A model generated the notes under the pieces. That model did no database searches and was not told the DNA's origin. It worked only from the letters and a program-made list of their open reading frames with translations. Source: Syntrophaceae bacterium (GTDB lineage Bacteria; Desulfobacterota; Syntrophia; Syntrophales; Smithellaceae). From it: a DNA stretch of 64,000 nt. Shown here in pieces: positions 52,342 to 60,555 of this stretch (position 1 is the first letter of the stretch; every line of letters starts with the position of its first letter). The translations under genes were made by a program, and so were the position numbers. The DNA is taken from NCBI GenBank assembly GCA_009773315.1, contig WRPE01000004.1, positions 29,261 through 93,260 of the forward strand, written 5' to 3'.

Positions 52342-53244
52342 ATGCAGGCCAAGACGACCATTTTAAGTTTACCAACAGAAGAATTTGTTCATCCGGGAAC
52401 AAGGGCATGCACCGGCTGCGGCCTGGCTATCGCCTACCGGGTGGGCCTTAAAGCCCTGGGCAAAAACACCATTCTGGTTGTGCCGCCAAGCTGCCTTACC
52501 GTGCTCCAGGGCCTTTTCCCGGTTGCCTCGACCAAACTCCCCTGCCTGAATGTAACCTTTGCATCAACAGCCGCCGCAGCCACCGGAGTCCTTGCCACTT
52601 TGAAATCGCAGGGAAAGACAAACATCCAAGTAGCCGCCTGGGCAGGCGACGGCGGAACAAGTGATATCGGCTTGCAGGCCTTATCGGGCGCGGCAGAACG
52701 GGGCGAGAACTTCATCTACCTGTGTTACGACAACGAAGGATACATGAACACCGGTGTTCAACGCTCGGGCACCACTCCGATCGGCGCTATCACCGCCAAC
52801 ACACCGTTCAAGGGGAAGCTGCAGCAAAAGAAAGACGTCCCGGCCATCATGGCGGCACATCACTTAAGCTACGTTGCCACCTGCTCTGCTGCCTATCCGC
52901 TGGACCTTTACGATAAAATAATTCGATGCAAGGATATGCCGGGCACCAAATACTTCCATATCCACATCCCCTGCCCGCCCGGGTGGGGCTACGATCCACG
53001 ATACGGAATCAAGGTCGGAAGGCTCGCCGTGGAAACCGGATATTATGACCTCTACGAAATCGTCAATGGCGAGTTCAAATTGACGGCAGCATCCGAAAAG
53101 CTCGTGGAGAAACGCAAGCTGGTGCCGGTGCGCGAATACTTCCGCGCGCAGTCCCGTTTCAAGATTCTGACCGATGAACAAATCGCCGACATTCAGAATC
53201 AAATCGATGCAAAATGGGCGGCATACTACAAGAAAGACGAGTAG
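52342..53244 (+). CDS. 2-oxoacid:ferredoxin oxidoreductase, beta subunit (cluster 2)
   Basis: A 300-residue TPP subunit. It has CTGCGLAIAYRVG, PPSCLTVLQG and ATCSAAYP cysteines, and TPP motif GDGGTSDIGLQALSGAAERG with YDNEGYMNTG. It closes cluster 2. A stem-loop at 53281-53299 lies shortly downstream, but its T tract is on the other strand. Confidence 0.92.
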   Translation: MQAKTTILSLPTEEFVHPGTRACTGCGLAIAYRVGLKALGKNTILVVPPSCLTVLQGLFPVASTKLPCLNVTFASTAAAATGVLATLKSQGKTNIQVAAWAGDGGTSDIGLQALSGAAERGENFIYLCYDNEGYMNTGVQRSGTTPIGAITANTPFKGKLQQKKDVPAIMAAHHLSYVATCSAAYPLDLYDKIIRCKDMPGTKYFHIHIPCPPGWGYDPRYGIKVGRLAVETGYYDLYEIVNGEFKLTAASEKLVEKRKLVPVREYFRAQSRFKILTDEQIADIQNQIDAKWAAYYKKDE

Positions 53245-53280
53245 AGACTGGTTTGTAGCGGACATCCAACAAAAACAAAA

Positions 53281-53299
53281 CCCCCGGTTTTACCGGGGG
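53281..53299 (-). terminator. Stem-loop with T tract on the minus strand
   Basis: CCCCCGGT/ACCGGGGG with loop TTT. Read on the minus strand it runs into TTTTGTTTTTG, as expected of a terminator for the minus-strand toxin-antitoxin pair. On the plus strand there is no T run, though the hairpin may still help cluster 2. Confidence 0.55.
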
Positions 53300-53352
53300 C
53301 AGATAAAAAAACCTGTATCTCAACTACTTAAAACTATTTTCTATTGTACTTA

Positions 53353-53464
53353 TACCAAGTCGCATTCAAAGGATAACGAACCAACGTAGTCCGAACCTTT
53401 AGGTTCGCGTGTTCAACGGGTCTAAAGACCCGAACTACTGTTAAAATTTGAATGCAACTTGGTA
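53353..53464. repeat. MITE-like element enclosing REP-like double hairpin, copy 2
   Basis: Outer inverted repeats TACCAAGTCGCATTCAAA (53353-53370) and its near complement (53447-53464, one mismatch) enclose a 53-bp core at 53386-53438. The core runs from GTAGTCCG to CGAACTAC with hairpins CGAACCTTTAGGTTCG and CGGGTCTAAAGACCCG. The core matches the copy at 39032 in length and plan. Confidence 0.75.
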
Positions 53465-53512
53465 TTAAAACTATTTTTATTCCCTATCCACCATCCCCCG
53501 CGCGAAGCGCGC

Positions 53513-53908
53513 CTACCAAACCGTTTTGACGTACTCATAATTCCTGATTTTCTCGTCTTTTGTAACCAGCGCAGCACCGAGTGAAATTGCCGTAGCAATT
53601 ATTATTCGATCCGCAGGGTCATTATGCAGTACGCCCGGCAATTGGACTGATTTTAGGGCGATATTATTACTGACGGGCACAAAATCAAAGAACGGTAGGG
53701 CTTCAGAGGCAGCAACCCAATCATCCGGGTTCATGGTCAGTTTCAGCCTGCCCCGCGAAACAAGAATAGCGACCTCCCAAATACTGATAGAAGAAATTAA
53801 AACATTCCTCTGAGTTACCGCCTCATCAATTACCTGTCTCGCCGTTTCTGAAAGAAACGCCGGGCTGCTTACCCACCAGATCCACGCATGCGTGTCTAAA
53901 ACGATCAT
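53513..53908 (-). CDS. vapC: PIN-domain toxin, VapC family
   Basis: A 131-residue PIN-domain ribonuclease. The acidic metal ligands appear as D5 (VLDTHAWIWW), E in ISIWEVAIL, D in NDPADRIII and the C-terminal D in TKDEKIRN. The start at 53908 overlaps the antitoxin stop (ATGA). It should cleave RNA when freed from its antitoxin. Confidence 0.88.
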   Translation of the reverse strand: MIVLDTHAWIWWVSSPAFLSETARQVIDEAVTQRNVLISSISIWEVAILVSRGRLKLTMNPDDWVAASEALPFFDFVPVSNNIALKSVQLPGVLHNDPADRIIIATAISLGAALVTKDEKIRNYEYVKTVW

Positions 53909-54138
53909 TGAAGCGCCTTCCAATCTTCAAGCGCAACCGGCTGGGTGGGATCGTCATATTGCAAAACAGAATTACGTAAAGTCTTTAATCGATCTTCAGG
54001 ATTTTCAGTATAGGGCATAACCTTCAGCACCGGTCTTCCACGGTCTGTAATAATAAGCGTCTCACCACTCTCTTCAATGAGACGAAAATATTCCAGCGAT
54101 CGTGGTTTAAATTGAGATTTCGAAACAATGCGCTCCAT
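53905..54138 (-). CDS. Phd/YefM-family antitoxin
   Basis: A 77-residue antitoxin with N-terminal DNA-binding region SQFKPRSLEYFRLIEESG followed by TLIITDRGRPVLKVMPY, and a C-terminal toxin-binding tail. The start at 54138 is preferred over 54204 because it follows AAGGTG and gives the normal length. It overlaps vapC by 4 bp. Confidence 0.82.
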   Translation of the reverse strand: MERIVSKSQFKPRSLEYFRLIEESGETLIITDRGRPVLKVMPYTENPEDRLKTLRNSVLQYDDPTQPVALEDWKALQ

Positions 54139-54610
54139 ATTCCAGTTCACCTTATTTTCAATTTCGTACGTGGTCATATGACCATAGTCACATTGTATTG
54201 TCAACCAAAAATATCAAAAACGAGTGACCTGAAAGGTTATGACAAAATTTTTGGTTTTATGTGATTGTGCAAAGGTCTCTCCGAATAGAAAGGTTGTGCA
54301 AACCAGGTCTCAATTAGAGGGACTGTCGCGTGACCTCGAGTGACCTTTAGGTCATCAGGTCATTAGGTTATCCCCGAACAGTCCGAAAAGCGACGCGTTC
54401 GGGGACCGCGCCCTGCTTCAGGTCATCAGGTTATTCGCCGGCATGACGAATAGAGGGGTTGTGCAAAGCTCTCGTAGGGAACGGTCTTGCCACCCGCAGG
54501 CGTGGTCGCGACCGTTCCCTACACCTTGAAACTTAATACTCGTGTGCCCCGCAGGGGTATAATTACTTAATTACTTAAAACTTAATTACTTAAATCTATT
54601 TTCTTAACTC
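54139..54610. repeat. Repeat-rich gap of about 470 bp
   Basis: No gene is seen. It contains GCGTGACCTCGAGTGACC with mixed ACCT/AGGT direct repeats (54328-54371), two partly similar stretches ending GGTTGTGCAAA (54286-54301 and 54449-54467), and a REP-like hairpin GTAGGGAACGGTC (54474-54486) with perfect complement GACCGTTCCCTAC (54510-54522). A CTTAATTACTTAA run precedes the ATPase end. Confidence 0.7.
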
Positions 54611-55744
54611 TTACTTCACAAAGTCAAAATAATTTTCATTGTCCATGATTTCTAGAGTGGCATCGGGATAATTCACCGTCCAGGCTGCTGAGGATTTCAG
54701 GGATTTACTTTTCCATTTGAACTCATAGCCGAATAATCTGCCATCTCTTTCTTCAACCCAATCCACTTCTTTTTGATCCCATGTTCGCCAGAAGTAATTA
54801 TTTGAGTAAATCTGACTATATGCCTGTTTTTTCAGTCGCTCCACAACCAGAAAATTTTCCCAGAGCTTTCCAATGTCATCACGAATTTCCAGAGGATTAA
54901 AATTGGCAATAATAGCGTTGCGTATTCCATTATCGAGGAAAAAATATTTGCTTTTAGAGGTGATTTCTTTGCGCCGATTGCGACTGAAGCCACGTATATT
55001 AATGATGACAAACGATTTTTCAAATAAATCCAGATACCGTGCTACTGTTTTATTATCAATCCCCAGCTGTTTGCCTAGCTCGGAAAGGGAAACTTCGCTG
55101 CCCACCTGAAAAGCCAAGAGGCGTAAGAGGTCTAAAAGCAGTTTGGAGCTTTTAACTTTTTCCAATTCCAGTATGTCTTTCAGGAGGTATGACCCGACCA
55201 GCTCTTCCAGAATAATTTTTTTATCATTGACTGTTTCCGATGTCAGCACTTCCGGATAGCTGCCGAAGATTAAATACTCATCCAATCGGCTTCTCAAATC
55301 GTAATCATTATAGAGTTTTCCCATCTCAATTTGTGAAAGCGGAAAAAGTGTCAGCGTTATTTTTCTTCCAGTTAGTGGTTCGCCAATTTGTCCGGCTAAC
55401 TCGAAAGAAGATGAACCCGTAACGATAATTTTTATATCTGGCAACTGGTCAACCAGAATTTTCAAACCCATGCCGATATTTTTAATTTTTTGAGCTTCAT
55501 CTATGGCTATAAGATCATAGCCCTTGGCGTAGCCAATTATTTTTTTAAAGTCAGATGAGCCCAGAACAATCCGAGTATTAATATCGTCACCTGAATCGAG
55601 CTTATATCTGAAATTGCCTTCATTTTCAGACAAAAACTTTTTCAGAAGCGTAGTTTTGCCCGTTTGGCGCGAGCCATAAATGACCAAAACTTTATTTGGT
55701 TTCAAGAGCAAATTAAGATTGTCATAAATTCTTGGTAAAATCAT
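54611..55744 (-). CDS. AAA-type ATPase with DUF4143 C-terminus
   Basis: A 377-residue protein of the ATP-binding/DUF4143 family. Walker A is IYGSRQTGKTTLLKKF, and Walker B is YDLIAIDEAQKI. Sensor-like TGSSSFELAG follows. Next comes a winged-helix-like part (SLSELGKQLGIDNKTVARYL) and a C-terminal PD-(D/E)xK-like segment (WDQKEVDWVEERDGRLFGYEFKWK). The D-x-V-x22-type acidic residues and K fit a nuclease-like fold. These proteins are common in accessory regions, and their role is unproved. Confidence 0.82.
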   Translation of the reverse strand: MILPRIYDNLNLLLKPNKVLVIYGSRQTGKTTLLKKFLSENEGNFRYKLDSGDDINTRIVLGSSDFKKIIGYAKGYDLIAIDEAQKIKNIGMGLKILVDQLPDIKIIVTGSSSFELAGQIGEPLTGRKITLTLFPLSQIEMGKLYNDYDLRSRLDEYLIFGSYPEVLTSETVNDKKIILEELVGSYLLKDILELEKVKSSKLLLDLLRLLAFQVGSEVSLSELGKQLGIDNKTVARYLDLFEKSFVIINIRGFSRNRRKEITSKSKYFFLDNGIRNAIIANFNPLEIRDDIGKLWENFLVVERLKKQAYSQIYSNNYFWRTWDQKEVDWVEERDGRLFGYEFKWKSKSLKSSAAWTVNYPDATLEIMDNENYFDFVK

Positions 55745-56207
55745 AACTTTTAAGTAGCAAAATAACCATTATCTGTCAATTATAAAGATCGATAATCCCT
55801 AAAATATATAAATTATGGGGATAAAGAATCTATTGTTATACACTTCTCGCTGATTTATTTCGACACCTCGAGATCCCAGAATACTGAAAACGGCGTAAAC
55901 AAGGGAAACCTGTATCCAATGCCCGGAAAACCCAAAAATCCGGGATAAATGAGGTCGTATATGGAGGTAAAATGGATTCGTCATAGATTAAATTAGCCGC
56001 CCAAAACGGAATTTTTGATTTTCATCATCAGGACTTTCCTGAAAATTGGCTCCAAATTTGATGAACCTGTAAAAAGTCATATTTTGTCATAACCTTTCAG
56101 GTCACGCGTTTCGAGGAGCGAAGCGACGAGAAATCTTCAATTATTTCAAGATTTCTCCCTTCGGTCGAAATGACATAATGTGTATTTTCCGCCTTTTTAC
56201 GAGTTCA
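55745..56207. other. Gap of about 460 bp holding a REP-like element
   Basis: A/T-rich and without a convincing gene. A 61-codon minus-strand reading at 55799-55984 has no ribosome site. At its right end, 56104-56175 carries AGAAATCTT and AAGATTTCT arms and ends TCGAAATGACA, related to the MITE at 7991-8074. Confidence 0.6.
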
Positions 56208-56594
56208 TCAAATTTTAATTACCGATTCTTGGTATTGAGCAATGGAGGCATCGCCAGTGAGGAGCATCATTCCTTCTGTGCGGGCCTGAGCAAGGAGCAA
56301 GCGATCGAAGGGATCTTTATGAAGAGGCGGCAAGGAATCAATTTTCAAGGCATGTTCAGCGGTTATGGAAAGCTCCGTGTATCCATGCAAAACCAGCTTC
56401 TTTCTCAAAGAATAAGGATCAACCTTGAAATTTTCGCGTCCGAGTCCCAGCTTGATAATAATTTCCCAAATACTTGCCGCGCTAAAAAACAGGCTATTGT
56501 CGGACGCCATCAAAAGGGTACGTGTGGATTCGGAAAGCTTTTCCGGCGCACCTGCCGCCCACAGGATGATGTGAGTATCGAGAAGCAGTTTCAC
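56208..56594 (-). CDS. vapC: PIN-domain toxin, VapC family
   Basis: A 128-residue PIN domain: KLLLDTHIILWAAG, SAASIWEIIIKLGLG, KDPFDRLLLAQA and LLTGDASIAQY hold the acidic ligands. It starts 4 bp inside the antitoxin stop. It is the second Phd/VapC pair and differs from the 53513 copy in most positions, so it was acquired separately. Confidence 0.88.
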   Translation of the reverse strand: MKLLLDTHIILWAAGAPEKLSESTRTLLMASDNSLFFSAASIWEIIIKLGLGRENFKVDPYSLRKKLVLHGYTELSITAEHALKIDSLPPLHKDPFDRLLLAQARTEGMMLLTGDASIAQYQESVIKI

Positions 56595-56839
56595 GACCTC
56601 TTGTCCTCAAAAAGCTTTAAAATCTCCGTTGACCCCAGCGAATCAAAATCGTCAGGAACAGAAATCTCCCCAGTCATAAATCCCAGCTTTTGCTCACCTT
56701 TCTGCTCGTCCACAGAAAGCGGCGAAACCTTAACCATCGGTTTTCCTGCTTTTGCTATAATGAATGTTTTTCCTTGTGAAGCTTCTTCAACAAGACGGGA
56801 AAGGTGCGTCTTAGCTTCATGAATATTTATTGTTTGCAT
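56591..56839 (-). CDS. Phd/YefM-family antitoxin
   Basis: An 82-residue antitoxin with the typical start MQTINIHEAKTHLSRLVEEA and GKTFIIAKAGKPMVKVSPL. The start at 56839 is chosen because of this N-terminus; the reading can begin at 56854. The tail LGSTEILKLFEDKRS should wrap the toxin. It overlaps vapC by 4 bp. Confidence 0.85.
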   Translation of the reverse strand: MQTINIHEAKTHLSRLVEEASQGKTFIIAKAGKPMVKVSPLSVDEQKGEQKLGFMTGEISVPDDFDSLGSTEILKLFEDKRS

Positions 56840-57170
56840 AGTGCACACCATCAAGACTTAGTTTACTGGACTTAGTTTATGCATATCAAGCAAAATTGTC
56901 AATATAAATGAGAGACCTTTGAAAAACACCTCATTTGTCATTGCGACGCGTGACCTCGAGATTCTGGAACTTTCGCGATCCGGCATTTATTACACCCCGG
57001 TTCCCCTAAGCGCTATAGATATGGAACTAATGCGTCAGATCGATGAGATTCACTTGTTTATACCCGTTCTACGGCAGCCGGAATATCCGCAATGAACTTT
57101 GGGGACAGGTGGTCTGGGCCCCGCAGGGGTATAATTACTTAACTACTTAAATCTTAACCCTGTTTTCATT
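56840..57170. other. Gap of about 330 bp
   Basis: No gene seen. It contains another copy of GCGTGACCTCGAG (56948-56960) and a short ACTTAACTACTTAAA stretch near its right end. Confidence 0.5.
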
Positions 57171-57731
57171 TCAATGCCTCACATTCTCCGCCCGAGTAAC
57201 CTTAAGAAAAGTTAAGATGAGTATCTTCAAATCAAAATAAAACGACCGGTGATGCAAATAATACTCATCAAACTCCACCTTTTTCGGAATCGGGATATCG
57301 TCCCGGCCATTAATCTGCGCCCAGCCCGTGATTCCGGGAATCAATCGATGAACCCCTTTCGCCGTTCTCAAGGAAACCAGGTCATCTTGATTAAACAACG
57401 CCGGCCGGGGCCCCACAAAACTCATATCTCCCTTAAAAACACTCCACAATTGCGGAAACTCATCGAGGCTCCATTTCCGTAGAAAGGGACCTATCGGTGT
57501 CAGAAATTGATCGGGATTCGATAATAAGTGCGTCGCAACCGCAGGCGTATCAATCCGCATCGTCCTGAATTTCGGCATCTTAAAAATCTTGTTGCCCATC
57601 CCCACCCGGTCGGACCAATACAAAAAAGGCCCTTTTGATGTAGCTTTCACCAAAAGGGCAACAATAATCATCGGAACGATTAAGACTAAAAGGAGAATGA
57701 CCGTAGTTAGTAAATCAAATACCCTTTTCAC
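57171..57731 (-). CDS. PglC-like monotopic phosphoglycosyl transferase (sugar transferase)
   Basis: A 186-residue short sugar transferase that attaches the first sugar-phosphate to undecaprenyl phosphate at the inner membrane. It has one N-terminal hydrophobic segment ([20 protein letters not shown]), then KFRTMRID, the catalytic Asp-Glu dyad in [18 protein letters not shown], and [10 protein letters not shown]. Its size matches the small PglC type without the extra membrane domains of WcaJ. It starts at GTG (57731) after AAGAAGG. The pathway is surface polysaccharide synthesis, with the epimerase at 62628 as a likely former neighbour. Confidence 0.88.
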   Translation of the reverse strand: MKRVFDLLTTVILLLVLIVPMIIVALLVKATSKGPFLYWSDRVGMGNKIFKMPKFRTMRIDTPAVATHLLSNPDQFLTPIGPFLRKWSLDEFPQLWSVFKGDMSFVGPRPALFNQDDLVSLRTAKGVHRLIPGITGWAQINGRDDIPIPKKVEFDEYYLHHRSFYFDLKILILTFLKVTRAENVRH

Positions 57732-57790
57732 AAGTGCCTTCTTTAACCCAAAACCTAAAACTCAAAACCCAAAACTATTGTTCCCTTCAC

Positions 57791-57829
57791 TCAGTCCTCA
57801 GCACTCAGCACTTTCTTTATCGCACTTGT
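57791..57829. repeat. 39-bp dispersed repeat, copy 1
   Basis: Begins TCAGTCCTCAGCACTCAGCA and ends CTTTATCGCACTTGT. It is identical over 39 bp to 62520-62558. It overlaps the last four codons and stop of the truncated sugar-transferase paralogue. Confidence 0.85.
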
Positions 57830-57966
57830 TGTTTCCCCACACGCTCAGACCAGTAAAGCACTGGACCAGGCGAAGTAAGCTTGACCAGCAAGGCCACCAG
57901 CACCATCGGAAGGCCGACCAATAATGTCACCACCAACGCCATTATCCAATCAAATATCCGCTTCAC
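57817..57966 (-). pseudogene. Truncated paralogue of the sugar transferase
   Basis: A 49-residue reading, VKRIFDWIMALVVTLLVGLP, then MVLVALLVKLTSPGPVLYWS and ERVGKQQVR. It parallels the first 45 residues of the intact gene at 57731 (about half identical) and then stops. It also has a GTG start and AAGG ribosome site. Similarity ends where the 39-bp repeat begins, which supplies the stop codon. The rest of the gene is absent. Confidence 0.75.
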
Positions 57967-57978
57967 AATTGCCTTTTT

Positions 57979-58145
57979 TAACCCAAAACTCAAAACCCAA
58001 AACTCAAAACTTCTGAAGCCCAAAACTATTTCTTTGCGGTTTTTTAACTCAAAACTCAAAACCCAAAACCCAAAACTTCCGAAGCCCAAAACTTCTAAAA
58101 CCCAAAACTTCTGAAGCCCAAAACCCAAAACTCAAAACCCAAAAC
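57979..58145. repeat. G-rich (minus strand) TTTTGGG-type minisatellite, block 1
   Basis: About 165 bp of AAAACCCAAAACTCAAAA-like units with CTTCTGAAGCCC interruptions. On the minus strand the units read TTTTGGGTTTTGAGTTTT, telomere-like and able in principle to form G-quadruplexes. Smaller runs occur at 57737-57776. Confidence 0.8.
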
Positions 58146-58499
58146 TTATTTTTTATTCAGAGCGGTCGTTTTTACGATGGATGTAAGTATATTTGCAATT
58201 GATTCTGATTCAGCCAAAAGCGGTTCTATTTCGGTTTTTGAGATTATCCCGCTATCCTTAAGCAATCTAAGCCAGTAGTTTGTTTCCCGTGCCTCTTTTG
58301 AAGCTATGGACATTTTTGATAAAAAATCTGCTCTACTCTGTCCAGCTAAGGCTTCCTCAACGTTTGCACCAATACTCGTTCCTGATTTAAGCAACTGTTT
58401 AGACAAAACATACTCGTTTTGTTTTAATAAAGTTTTATACAACCTAATAATTTCCAATGCAAAGAAATAGCTTTTATCTTTTATCAAACTCTCAGCCAT
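58146..58499 (-). CDS. Four-helix-bundle protein (23S rRNA-intervening-sequence/Avd-like family)
   Basis: A 117-residue helical protein with the family block LSKQLLKSGTSIGANVEEAL and GQSRADFLSKMSIASKEA, then RETNYWLRLLKDSGII. It is only distantly like the copy at 49834, so it is not a recent duplicate. The gene is bracketed on both sides by TTTTGGG-type minisatellites. No reverse transcriptase is near. Function unknown. Confidence 0.85.
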   Translation of the reverse strand: MAESLIKDKSYFFALEIIRLYKTLLKQNEYVLSKQLLKSGTSIGANVEEALAGQSRADFLSKMSIASKEARETNYWLRLLKDSGIISKTEIEPLLAESESIANILTSIVKTTALNKK

Positions 58500-58640
58500 A
58501 ACTCAAAGCCCAAAGCCCAAAACTATTATTTTCTTTTTCTTAACCTAAAACTCAAAACCCAAAACCCAAAACTTCTAAAGCCTAAAACCCAAAACTTCCG
58601 AAGCCCAAAACTTCTGAAGCCCAAAACTCAAAACTACTTA
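58500..58640. repeat. G-rich minisatellite, block 2
   Basis: A second array of AAAACCCAAAACTTCTAAAG-like units, on the other side of the four-helix-bundle gene. Confidence 0.8.
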
Positions 58641-58645
58641 TTTTC

Positions 58646-58927
58646 TTACAGCAATTGAATATTCAATTTCCTGCCCAGAGAAGACGCCGCTTTGTCCAGT
58701 GTTTTCAGGGATACGGACGCGTTGGATGGATCAAGAAGCCTGTCCAGAGCGGACCTGCTTGTTCCCATACGTCTGGACATCTCAACTTTAGATATTTTCT
58801 GTTCGGACATAAGATTCAATATTTGACTGGCGACAACCTCCTTGATGGCAGCCCTTTCAACCTCGGCCAAAATACCTTCTTCTTGAAGAAAATCATCCAA
58901 GTTGCTTCCAATATTCTTGTGATTCAT
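58646..58927 (-). CDS. XRE-family helix-turn-helix protein, antitoxin-like orphan
   Basis: A 93-residue protein with HTH core QKISKVEMSRRMGTSRSALD and RLLDPSNASVSLKTLDKAAS. This is the form of HigA-type antitoxins, with a helical N-terminal extension. No RelE/HigB toxin gene is visible on either side. It may be a solo regulator or the remnant of a pair. Confidence 0.82.
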   Translation of the reverse strand: MNHKNIGSNLDDFLQEEGILAEVERAAIKEVVASQILNLMSEQKISKVEMSRRMGTSRSALDRLLDPSNASVSLKTLDKAASSLGRKLNIQLL

Positions 58928-59120
58928 AATTTACCCACCATAAACCATCCACTCCCGAAATCCCCTGTCGGGCATCCATTTTTTAATCTTCCTGGATTCC
59001 CGCCAGAAAATCGAAGAATGACATCATACTATTTACCCCGATGGCGGGGGTGCAGGGGGTGCTCTCGCCCCTCGCCCCTTTAAAAAAGGATAAAGCCAAC
59101 TTCTTCAAGGGGAGGGGTCT

Positions 59121-59528
59121 CTATTTATTAGGGGTAATGATTCGCAATGCGGGAAAATAGGTGCGATAGCGGGCGGCATCACGTGTCAGCAGCGTCATGC
59201 CGCCGATTTCCGCATGAGCGCCGATGTAAAAATCCGGCAAGGGCGACCTTTTTTGCCCGCCTTTGCGACGATAATCGAGAAAACACTTGCCTGCCAGAAA
59301 CGCTGCTTCCCATGGCAGGGACAGGCGGCGGAAATACGTTGCAGGCAGCGCCGCGTCGAGCTCTTCCACCTTTTCGAACCGGATCGAGACCTCAGCGTAG
59401 ATAATGGGATTGACGGCCAGAATATTGGAGCTTGCGCAATCGGCCAAGGTTTTCGCCGACCACGCAAACCATATCTCATCCTCCGTCAGGATATCCAGGA
59501 TAACGCTGCTGTCGACGAGAATATCCAT
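59121..59528 (-). CDS. vapC: PIN-domain toxin, VapC family (AbrB-paired)
   Basis: A 135-residue PIN domain starting MDILVDSSVILDILTEDEIW, with VNPIIYAEVSIRFEKVEELD and DFYIGAHAEIGGMTLLTRDA for the acidic ligands. The ATG overlaps the antitoxin stop (TAATG). Confidence 0.88.
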   Translation of the reverse strand: MDILVDSSVILDILTEDEIWFAWSAKTLADCASSNILAVNPIIYAEVSIRFEKVEELDAALPATYFRRLSLPWEAAFLAGKCFLDYRRKGGQKRSPLPDFYIGAHAEIGGMTLLTRDAARYRTYFPALRIITPNK

Positions 59529-59752
59529 TATTCCCTCGTCATGGCCAGAATCTCATCAGTGCGCAAAGCCACGGTACCTTTGCCCTTCATGCAGGCAATC
59601 AGATCCTTCCCACGTCCTTCGTCACTTGCGGCTTTCTGAAGAAACACCTTGTTGCCGGAAACAAAAAACTCAACCTCCGTGTTCGCCAGAAATCCCATTT
59701 GCTCACGGACATTCTGAGGAATCGTGACCTGACCTTTTGATGTGATCCGCAT
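59528..59752 (-). CDS. vapB: AbrB/MazE-fold antitoxin (VapB type)
   Basis: A 74-residue swapped-hairpin AbrB antitoxin: MRITSKGQVTIPQNVREQMG, then VEFFVSGNKVFLQKA. The start follows GGAGGGAGG. It forms a third toxin-antitoxin pair with the PIN gene, with a different antitoxin type from the two Phd pairs. Confidence 0.9.
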   Translation of the reverse strand: MRITSKGQVTIPQNVREQMGFLANTEVEFFVSGNKVFLQKAASDEGRGKDLIACMKGKGTVALRTDEILAMTRE

Positions 59753-60073
59753 ACAACCTCCCTCCTAATTCTTACCGAGCTAATTCTTACCAATCCGCAA
59801 GCGAATGTCAAGGGAATAATAGGGCGCTTCCCTCAATTTTTCTCTTCTGTCATGCCTCGAAATCTCCTGTCGGGGAATACTGCGGGAATGACTTGTCTTT
59901 CTGTTGCCTTCAACTCAAAACCCAAAACCCATAACCCAAAACTTATAACTTACAATGAACTCTTTCTTCTCTTTTAACTCAAAACTCAAAACTCAAAACT
60001 CAAAACTTCTAAAGCCCAAAACTCAAAACCCAAAACTATTTTTGTAGCCCAAAACTCAAAAAGGGTAATCTGT
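59753..60073. repeat. Gap of about 320 bp with G-rich minisatellite
   Basis: From about 59911 to 60060 it is filled with AAAACCCAAAACTCAAAA-type units like those at 57979 and 58500. No gene is seen. A shorter run of the same type lies at 60943-60985. Confidence 0.75.
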
Positions 60074-60547
60074 TCACCGTTCATGTACACTATAGAGGAT
60101 TTCTGTGGCCCTTCCTGTGGAAACAGGCTCATTACTCCGGTCATTTAGCAGTTCAGACATCAGGAAACGACCGTCTCCCTTCTCCCGGTAGAGATCAACC
60201 GATTTCTTCAGGTAAACGGCCAAACCGCCCAAACTGGTCCGGTAGATGAAACCCTGTCGAATCCGTTTGTTTTTATGGAGGGCCTGCCTTGTAATTCCGA
60301 GAAGGGCCGCGGTGTCCGCTGCGGATAAAAACGCATATAGCGGCTGCGCCTGTAGGATCTCCTCCGTGATCTTTTCCCGCACGCTCTCGATAACCCGCGC
60401 CGTATCCAACGGGTAGATCCGGTCTTTGCAATCGGGGCACTCGTAATAGTCCGCCGACTCCAGTTTCAGCAGTCCGACATACCGATCGTCAATTTCCAGA
60501 GGACCCTGTATCTTCTCATACACGCCTCCGCATTCGCATGGACGCAT
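60074..60547 (-). CDS. mqsA: MqsA-like antitoxin with zinc-finger N-terminus
   Basis: A 157-residue protein. The N-terminal zinc module has CECGG (first pair) and YYECPDCKDRIYPL (second pair), followed by a linker with AQPLYAFLSAADTAALLG and a helix-turn-helix-like segment GITRQALHKNKRIRQG. This resembles MqsA/YgiT. The HTH part is less typical. It follows the toxin by 8 bp, in the mqsRA order (toxin first). Confidence 0.75.
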   Translation of the reverse strand: MRPCECGGVYEKIQGPLEIDDRYVGLLKLESADYYECPDCKDRIYPLDTARVIESVREKITEEILQAQPLYAFLSAADTAALLGITRQALHKNKRIRQGFIYRTSLGGLAVYLKKSVDLYREKGDGRFLMSELLNDRSNEPVSTGRATEILYSVHER

Positions 60548-60555
60548 GGCTTCAC

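Noticed and set aside
55799..55984. A 61-codon minus-strand reading in the gap after the ATPase
   Set aside because: No ribosome site or family; A/T-rich intergenic sequence.
57979..58640. Repeat blocks tested as a CRISPR array
   Set aside because: Units are short, degenerate and contiguous, without regular unique spacers, and no cas genes are present.
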